Shown one piece after another: positions 57,513-64,000 of a stretch of DNA of 64,000 nucleotides. Below the pieces are notes generated by a model that had not been told where the DNA came from, did not search any database, and worked only from the letters and a program-made list of their open reading frames with translations. A program made the translations under genes and the position numbers. How positions within the stretch are numbered: the stretch's first letter is position 1; each line of letters opens with the position of its first letter. The stretch lies in the NCBI GenBank assembly GCA_034509755.1, contig JAVYJV010000026.1, forward strand, positions 124,001 to 188,000, read 5' to 3'. This DNA is from Anisodus tanguticus (Eukaryota; Streptophyta; Magnoliopsida; Solanales; Solanaceae).

Positions 57513-59910
57513 GAATGTATATTTTTTTTTAATCAATGTAAATTCTTTGTTTTTCAAACGTTTATTCATTTTTAAATTATTTTTTTCAATTATATTAACT
57601 GAGAAAAGCATCTTTAAAAATTTTTAATTTTTTTATTCAGATTTTTTAATTTTATTCAAAAATAAACATTCAATTAACTTAAAATTTATTAGATATAGTT
57701 TTTTAAAGAGAATTTCAAACAAAAGAAATAAATAAATTTTAATCTGAACCGCGTGTTGAAAATCTTTACAAATAGCTAAAACGTTTTTTTTTAATATTTA
57801 TTTTCTTAATACACCTTATGAGAAACAAAGTTCTAAAAAAAAAATTTAATAATAATTGGTTACACGCTTGCCAATTCTCTAACCAATTTATTTAAAAAAT
57901 GTTTATTGTAAACTTAAGTTTGAATTATTGCAATTTGATTAACTAATCTTATATGTGAATATGTAATAAAACTTTAAAGTTTGTTTTACTTAAAAGTAAA
58001 CATTATTTAAAAAAACTTTAAAACCACAAATTTTAATAAATTAAAGTTTTTAAATAAAAAAAAAAACTAATTAAGTTTGTAAAAAAAAAGGTTTTTTTTT
58101 TGAATAAACTTTGAAAAAAAGCTTTCAATCAAATTTTAACTGTTTTATACAAAAAAATTTCATTAGTTTAATTTATTTAGTCTAAGTAAAGTTTAAAGTA
58201 TAATTCAAAAATACAAATCAAAATTTATAAGTTTATCAAAGTTTACCATTGTTACCTTTTTTTCATCATCTTTCATATTTTTCATTATAAAAATTATTCT
58301 ATAGTTAAAGGAAATAGTTTTAAAATCACTTTTATCAAGGAAAACTAATTAAAGCATCAATTGAAATTGTTAAATATTCACAAAAAATATTATATGGGTT
58401 AAATTGGATTATTAATGATAAAAAGCAGAATTCAGACAAAGTTAATAATAAAATTATTTAATTAACATTAAAATTATATTATTAAGCTTTAATATTTTAG
58501 AAAAAACGTCAATCAAATTTTTCGATTAGCTTAAATTAGTTCTAAAACATGTAATTAAACTTTATTGTCAAAAGATGTTCTATACTTTTTAAATTTTTAA
58601 ACTTTAGATAAAATATTTTTGAGTTTTTAGTTTCATTAACGTAGTTAAAAGTGATGAAAACTTTTTTTCAAGTTTTTTTATCTTTTTAAACTTGTGTCTT
58701 AAGCCTGATTAAAGTTTATAATTAAAAATTCAAAAAATTTTTAAGATTTAAATTGTCTCTAAAAGAATTTAATGAATTAATTTTTTTATTATCAATTTTT
58801 CAATTATAGTTTGTACATTCAAATTAATGATTCGAAATTTAAATGCTAGTTTTAACAAATAAATTTAATTGCTATGTTTTTATATAGGAAAAATATTTTA
58901 ATGTTAAAAAATTTGAACAAATCAAAAAAAGAGAAAGTCATTGAACATAGAAAAGTTATCAAATTTTTTTTTAATTTTAGCTGCTCGTTTTCAATCTAAA
59001 AATTAATCCTGTTTTTTTTTTTTTTGTTCTTCACTCGCAATTAGAACAAAACACTTCTATTTAAAAGTAAAGATGCAAAGGATCGTATAAGGCAGAGACT
59101 TTGCATCATTACCGAGCGTATAATTAACATGTTATGAAAATTAAAAGTATGATTGACAGCAGGCGCTTGTTCTGATTAAAAAGATTATAATCTTACAAAA
59201 ATTGCAACTATTTCCAAAATATAAAAACTTCAATCAAAAATAACTCTCAAGTTTGAAACTGAAAAAAAAAGAAAATTTTTGTTTTTTAAATTAAAAGTTA
59301 GAAATATTTGAACAAAAAAAAAGGCCAGTTTTTAGCGTTCCTAATTTATCATCATTTAAAGAAATTTTTTTTTTTTTTCAAAAAATAAAAACCTTTTTTC
59401 ATTAAGCTGATAAACATTAAAAATTTTTGCTAAAAAAAAAATATAAAAAAGACTTTGACAATATTTAAAATACTAATTGAACTTTAAGATTTAAATTTTT
59501 ATATTTTAAAAAATTGATTTATAGCTTTTTTGATTAATTAAAATTGTAATGGATAGAAAAAAAAAGAACTTTTAAGTTTTCTTTTAATTCACTAATTATA
59601 AAAATTTTTATCAAAAAAAAAAAAAAAAGATTTAAATAAATCTAGTAGCATCTTACATTTTGAATAACTTGTTTTCATTTTTTTTAAACTTTCAATTTAA
59701 GTTCTGAAAAAAATTTTTATTTTTTTAGAGTTATAACAAACTAGAGCCATCTATTCGTAAAAAAATATTTTTCAAGTTTAAATTTAACGTTACGGTAAAT
59801 GCAGGAAAGAAAAGAATACTATTTATACCGGACAGCAAAAGTAGAATGAAATTCGCATACGTAAATTAATTTTAACTCATTAGTTTAAAAAACAAAACAT
59901 GATAAGATCA

Positions 59911-59998
59911 CAAAAAAGAACACAAATAAAAGTACATAAAAAAGAACACAAAAAAAAACAAATAAAAGCACAAAAAAAAACACAAAAAAACAAAAACT
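59911..59998. repeat. A/C-rich degenerate repeat next to the LINE
   Basis: Units related to cacaaataaaag and cacaaaaaaa recur across the stretch with variable length. It lies about 430 bp 5' of the LINE insertion and does not belong to it. Confidence 0.6.
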
Positions 59999-60414
59999 AA
60001 AAAAAATTAATTGAAAAACAAACACAAACTGATTTTAACTGATAAATAACTTCATAAATGTCTTCTTTGAAGATTGTTAAGAGAAGTTATAATTTAATCA
60101 ATATTTTATAATAATTTTAAAAAAAAAAAATTTTTTTTAAAAAAAAATTTTAAAAAAGTTAGAAAAACTTCGAAAAAAAAGTTTAATTAAAAAATAATTA
60201 TTTAAAAAAAATTCCTTCAATAAAGGACCTTTATTATTTGAGTAATTTATTTTTAGCGCTGAAAAATATTTGCATTGAAAATAGCAAGTTATTCTTTCCT
60301 GCATTTATCGGACTCATTACTAATTTAAGATAATAAAAAATGATTAAAATAAAAAGTCAAAAACTAAAAAAAACGGACTTAAAGAAATATTAATAAAAAT
60401 TGATATTTATCAAT

Positions 60415-60427
60415 TAATAATTAATTA
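60415..60427. repeat. Left copy of the LINE target-site duplication
   Basis: TAATAATTAATTA here recurs exactly at 63871-63883, directly after the A-rich tail. The match ends abruptly on both sides, which fixes the insertion boundaries. Its pure A/T composition lowers the weight of the match, but position and length fit LINE insertion. Confidence 0.75.
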
Positions 60428-60620
60428 GAGTTGCTTTTCTGTCTCCAAGGCGAAAAGACGTGTTTTATTAAATTTGTTGAAGATAAAGAAAGAAAAAAAA
60501 AGAAAAATTTTTCTCTTTTTTTTGGGATAATTGCAGTGCTTAAAATTTAGTGATAGTATATTGTAGAATTAGTTAATTATAACGGTTTTTTTTTTTTTTT
60601 TTATTTATTTTAAATTTAAA

Positions 60621-61544
60621 ATGTCTGACAAAATCAATATTTCTTTTATACCAAGAGATTCTGATGGTATAGTAGACGTTATGGCCGCTAATAAAATCAG
60701 CTTACAAGCTATGGATTTTATTGGTGGTGATAATGATCTAAACACTGCCGAGTCTAAGGCCTTTTTGTGTAAAGTCTTACATCACATTTGTAGCTTTACT
60801 ACTGAAGCAGTTTTAGACTCAAAAAACTTTCTGAAACAAAATACTGTGCTTAATAAAGTTTTGATTAAAAATAATGATTGCACTTCTAAAGACATCACTT
60901 TAGCTAAAACTTATAGTGATGCTGTGAAAACAAAAAACTCCTTAAAAAAAACTAAGATTCGAGGAATCAAGAAAAACAAAAATGGAAAAGTGGTTATTGC
61001 AATGGAAAATTTAAAAAGTGCAGAAAAGGTGGAAAAAATCTTATCTGAAAACCCTGTTATTAAATTTGAATTCAATGAAAAAAGAAAAATTAAATTAATT
61101 TTGAAAGGAATAGACAAAAACATGAAGGATGAAAAAATCGTTAGTGAAATTAGAAAAAGAGACACTAGGTTCAAAGATCTAGAGAACCTAAAACCTTTTC
61201 TCAGCTTTGATAATAAATTTTTAAAAAATATAGTTTTTGAGCTAAATGAAGATTTAGCTAAATCAATCTTAATCCATCCTGAAACTTACATAGGCTATAA
61301 TGTTTGCCATTTTGAAAGATATTTTAGAGTTGTATAATGTTTCAAGTGTGTTCAATATGGTCATGTGAGTTTTAATTGTAAAAATTCAGCAAAGTGCACT
61401 GATTGTTCTAAAAACCATCAGAAAAAAGACTGTAAAGGTGATAAAAAGAGATGCATTAATTGTCAAGAGTATAACAAAGACAAAAACAATAAACCTGTTA
61501 ACGTTGATCATAGCGCTTGTGATAAATCTTGCCCAACAACCTGA
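60621..61544 (+). pseudogene. LINE ORF1 (gag-like nucleic-acid-binding protein), interrupted by one TAA
   Basis: ORF1 proteins coat the element's RNA. The frame opens at ATG 60621 and encodes 238 residues with a central Lys-rich region and a C-terminal fold of the kind that precedes zinc knuckles (ETYIGYNVCHFERYF). It meets TAA at 61335-61337. The same frame then stays open for 68 more codons, to TGA at 61542-61544. It encodes CFKCVQYGHVSFNC (CX2CX4HX4C, 61338-61379), CTDCSKNHQKKDC (CX2CX3HX4C, 61395-61433) and a third CINC...HSAC cluster. The stop sits where related proteins have a residue directly before the first knuckle Cys. No frameshift is seen, only the single nonsense codon. The truncated product would lack all zinc knuckles unless the stop is read through. 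Confidence 0.85.
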
Positions 61545-61574
61545 TAATTAATAGCCAACTTTTTATGATTTAAA

Positions 61575-63572
61575 ATGACAATAAATCCTTTTATCAAATT
61601 TGTCCAACTTAATCTAAATAAATGTATTAACGCATCTAATTTACTTTCGCAAGATTATTGTAAATTAGACAATGTTTTCTTGATGTATCAAGAACCTTAT
61701 ACTTTTCATAATAGCATTAAATTTTTTGGTTCGTATAGTGGAATTGCTTGTTGTGAAAATGAATCACCAAGAGCTGCTATAATATATAATAACTCAAACG
61801 AAGTGAACGTTTGTAAATTAGAACAATTCACTTCAAAAGATATGGCTTCTTGTGAAATAATCTTTAATAACAAAAGAATTATTTTAATTAGCGTGTATAT
61901 GGACAGCAAGAGAAAAATTTGTGAGGATCTGTCTCTTCTGCAAACTATCATCGACTTTTACCCTAATCTACCTGTCCTAATATGTGGTGATTTCAATGCT
62001 AAAAATAACTTGTGGTATTCTCATCTAACTTGTTCAAGAGGAAGTGAGTGTGAAGAGTGGATTTGCTATAATAATCTATTTGTTTTAAACGACTCAGATC
62101 TGCCAACTTTTAAACGTACTAACTCCACCAGCCATATTGATCTTACTTTGGTTAATAACCAAGCATTTGGTTTATTTAATAACTGGAGAAATCATTACTT
62201 TGATTTTAACTACTCAGACCATAGTTCATTTTCTTTTGATACATCATTTGAAACATCCACTTCAAATCTTCCTACTTCAACAAAAGTCTACAATACTAAA
62301 AACGCAGATTGGGATTTATTTCTAAAGTCTCTGAGATGTAGAAAAAGATTACTTTCTGATATTCTTGAAAAATCTGTTTCTTGTCCTCAACTCGAATTCG
62401 CTGCTAATGAATTGGTTCATACTATTCAATCTGCATGTGAAGTTTCATTAAAAAAAAACGTGTTATTAAAGAAATGCAAGCCTTGGTGGAACAGGGAATT
62501 ATCTGAATTAAGGAAACTTTCAAGAAAGGCAAGAAAAAAGTTTCTAACAAGCATCATTCCTGCTCAAAAATTGATCTACGAACAACAATATAAACTAATT
62601 TATAAGAACTATAAGGTAAAAATGGATTTTTACCGTCGTGAAAATTGGAAAGTTTTCTGTAAAAAACTGAAAGCATCAGGTTCTTACGGAGAACATTCTA
62701 TTGATATAGGTACCAAACTCTTGGAAAAGATTGATATGAGGGATTTTCCTAAATTCAGAGTTATTGAGGATCGTTGCATCTCTGGTCACTTTTACAATTT
62801 TATTATATATACAGATGGATCTAAGACGCCTGATGGTGTAGGCTGTGCCTTCGTAGTTTACTCAGACAATAACTTAATTGTAGAAAAAAAATATAAACTG
62901 GCTAGTGATTGTACTGTCTTTCAATCCGAACTTTTTGCGATTTATAGAGCTCTTAAGTATGTTCTCAACTTATGTATTGGTGATGTCAAATGCTTGATTA
63001 GAACTGATAGTTTATCATCTATTAAAGCAATTTGTGGTTACAGAGATAGTGAGCTGGTTAATTTAATTATTAAGAATATTAAATATCTTGAGGAACGTTA
63101 CGTTAATATTCATTTAAATCACGTCAAAGGACACTCTGGAGTGATTGGCAATGAAAGAGTTGATATTTTGGCCAAAGAAGCTGTCTTAATGGATATAGAG
63201 CCTAGTTACGTTAAACTACCTATGTCTTTCGTAAAAGGTAGTCTTCTTAAACTGTCGTATTTGAACTGGAAGGCTAGCCATATCAATAATCTTGGGAGTA
63301 ATGCTTCATTGTTCATCAGGGAAATTAATTACCAGGTAATTGAATCAATTGATGATAATGCTAAGCATGTCCTTTTGTACTGTGGTAAATGGTTTTCACT
63401 CGGTTTCAATCTTCTTGATATTAATTATACTTGTAGTGAATTTTGCTACCTCATTGATTCTGAGGCTAAAATTGAGAAGTTTAACCTTTTTTGTAAAACA
63501 GTCATCAAATCAAGAGAGAGTAATTATAGATTAGCTATTCAAAAATATCAATCAGAAATACAGCATAATTAA
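61575..63572 (+). CDS. LINE ORF2 with endonuclease and RNase H but no reverse transcriptase, 665 aa
   Basis: Intact frame from ATG to TAA. Residues 8-222 are an APE-type endonuclease: QLNLNK (Asn13), QEP (Glu40), GDFNAKNNLW (Asp139, Asn141), HIDLTL (Asp189) and SDHSSF (Asp215-His216), so the catalytic set looks complete. Residues 300-372 match the linker that normally leads into the RT (KPWWNRELSEL..., ENWKVFCKKL). After SGSYG (about 368-372) the sequence passes straight to the pre-RNase H region, and no RT motif such as the FADD box follows. RNase H spans about 408-540 with Asp414 (YTDGSK), Glu452 (SELFAI), Asp478 (RTDSLSS), His520 (KGHSG) and Asp530 (ERVDILAK), all present. About 500-600 residues are missing relative to R1/Jockey ORF2. 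The loss keeps the frame, so the product could be made, but it could not reverse-transcribe. Confidence 0.93.
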   Translation: MTINPFIKFVQLNLNKCINASNLLSQDYCKLDNVFLMYQEPYTFHNSIKFFGSYSGIACCENESPRAAIIYNNSNEVNVCKLEQFTSKDMASCEIIFNNKRIILISVYMDSKRKICEDLSLLQTIIDFYPNLPVLICGDFNAKNNLWYSHLTCSRGSECEEWICYNNLFVLNDSDLPTFKRTNSTSHIDLTLVNNQAFGLFNNWRNHYFDFNYSDHSSFSFDTSFETSTSNLPTSTKVYNTKNADWDLFLKSLRCRKRLLSDILEKSVSCPQLEFAANELVHTIQSACEVSLKKNVLLKKCKPWWNRELSELRKLSRKARKKFLTSIIPAQKLIYEQQYKLIYKNYKVKMDFYRRENWKVFCKKLKASGSYGEHSIDIGTKLLEKIDMRDFPKFRVIEDRCISGHFYNFIIYTDGSKTPDGVGCAFVVYSDNNLIVEKKYKLASDCTVFQSELFAIYRALKYVLNLCIGDVKCLIRTDSLSSIKAICGYRDSELVNLIIKNIKYLEERYVNIHLNHVKGHSGVIGNERVDILAKEAVLMDIEPSYVKLPMSFVKGSLLKLSYLNWKASHINNLGSNASLFIREINYQVIESIDDNAKHVLLYCGKWFSLGFNLLDINYTCSEFCYLIDSEAKIEKFNLFCKTVIKSRESNYRLAIQKYQSEIQHN

Positions 63573-63804
63573 AAAAGTAAAAAATTATTAAATGTCATTG
63601 TTCTTTTGTTTTATTACTGTTATATTATTACTGTTAAATTTTATTATATAATTTTTCTTCATTATTCAAATTTTATTATTGTTAATATATTGATACTATT
63701 TTATACATTCACCTGTAATATTTACCTGTAATTGTTTGGAAAAAAAAAAAAAAAGAGAAAAAAAAAAAAAATAGTGATATTGTAACAAAAAATTTGTTTT
63801 TCTC

Positions 63805-63831
63805 CCTGGCGTATTATTTCATAGTGCTAGG
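63805..63831 (+). other. 3'-terminal stem-loop of the LINE
   Basis: CCTGGC (63805-63810) can pair with GCTAGG (63826-63831), six base pairs with one G-U and a 15-nt loop, about 10-15 nt before the TAAA/A tail. It is the only G+C-rich part of the 3' UTR. 3' hairpins serve as RT recognition sites in several LINE groups; that role is inferred here. Confidence 0.55.
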
Positions 63832-63870
63832 TTTATTCTTAAATAAATAAAAAAAAAAAAAAAAAATAAA

Positions 63871-63883
63871 TAATAATTAATTA
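63871..63883. repeat. Right copy of the LINE target-site duplication
   Basis: Exact 13-bp copy of 60415-60427, directly following the A-rich tail of the element. Confidence 0.75.
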
Positions 63884-64000
63884 ATATTTAATAAATAATG
63901 GAAAAAAATAAAACACTTCTCTAAAAACTAATTGTAAAAAAGAAAAATTGAAAAAAAAAAAAAAAAAAAAAGAAACAAAGATAAAAGTTCGAAGTAAAAA

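Larger units (their letters stand above)
46575..60414. other. Upstream region of the PBX/Exd gene and intergenic DNA
   Basis: No gene can be supported on either strand. Most is A/T homopolymer-rich. Notable contents: a possible non-coding first exon of the PBX gene ending at 47737 (minus); (AAAT)n at 47500-47518 and A/T microsatellite at 54178-54210; an 18-bp palindrome at 49394-49411; higher-complexity islands at about 49200-49390, 53040-53110, 53690-53830, 54830-54960 and 59050-59170; a 20-bp minisatellite at 57413-57512; and an A/C-rich repeat just before the LINE. Promoter and enhancers of the PBX gene presumably lie here. Confidence 0.5.
60428..63870 (+). mobile_element. R1/Jockey-group LINE, 5'-complete but lacking the RT domain
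   Basis: A 3,443-bp non-LTR element with a 13-bp target-site duplication. It has a 5' UTR (60428-60620, containing a T-run before ORF1), ORF1 with gag-like zinc knuckles (60621-61544, one internal stop), a 30-nt spacer, and ORF2 (61575-63572) with an apurinic endonuclease and RNase H. A 3' UTR ends in a short stem-loop and a TAAA/A tail. Base use in the ORFs is clearly less AT-biased than the host DNA. Family members normally carry about 500-600 more residues of reverse transcriptase between the two ORF2 domains, so this is an internally deleted, non-autonomous copy, although its 5' end looks complete. The order EN-RNH and the TDGS, SELFAI and KGHSG motifs point to the R1/Jockey (I) group. 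Confidence 0.92.

Noticed and set aside
60911..61174. Antisense frame within LINE ORF1
   Set aside because: Shadow of the Lys-rich gag region; the plus strand carries the family match.
61706..63534. Other-frame and antisense open frames inside LINE ORF2, checked for a displaced RT
   Set aside because: None shows RT motifs (no FADD/YADD-type box); they are shadows of ORF2.

Overview
The window is extremely A+T-rich (about four-fifths A/T by eye, with constant homopolymer A and T runs) and is eukaryotic. Genes are split by GT-AG introns of 56 nt to about 31 kb, there is a TALE homeobox gene, and there is a LINE with a target-site duplication. The homeobox gene has the arthropod Extradenticle-like tail just after the homeodomain (the run starting AAKKAAG), and the LINE looks like an R1/Jockey-group element. 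An arthropod with an AT-rich genome is therefore the best guess, but the species cannot be read from the sequence.

Layout. (1) 28-881, plus strand: last exon of a ZnT1/SLC30A1-like cation diffusion facilitator, cut by the window edge. (2) 1679-3649, plus: a two-exon gene for a 637-residue Lys/Asn/Glu-rich, coiled-coil-like protein of unknown function. (3) 3650-10110: gene-poor DNA with islands of ordinary composition. (4) 10111-10853, minus: a two-exon gene for a 75-residue secreted, lysine-rich, probably helical peptide. (5) 13828-46574, minus: a complete four-exon PBC-class (PBX/Extradenticle) homeobox gene of 315 codons whose first intron is 31,294 nt. That intron carries islands of much higher G+C, some bounded by splice-like sites. 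(6) 46575-60414: AT-rich upstream DNA with a 20-bp minisatellite and palindromes. (7) 60428-63870, plus: a LINE flanked by an exact 13-bp direct repeat, with a gag-like ORF1 broken by one stop codon and an ORF2 that joins endonuclease to RNase H with the reverse transcriptase missing.

How the parts relate. I see no operon-like organisation; the genes are independent. The PBX/Exd gene dominates. It is a Hox/Meis cofactor, and its giant intron plus upstream region is the natural place for its cis-regulatory DNA, so the conserved-looking islands are most simply read as regulatory elements. Small nested exons or short ORFs cannot be excluded. The LINE is a late insertion into this AT-rich DNA.

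Most unusual points: the in-frame loss of the whole RT domain from an otherwise open LINE ORF2; the apparent replacement of the transmembrane HxxxD zinc-site residues in the ZnT1-like protein; the small secreted peptide gene; repeated AATACGTGTTT motifs in the Exd intron; and the protein-like or splice-bounded islands inside that intron.
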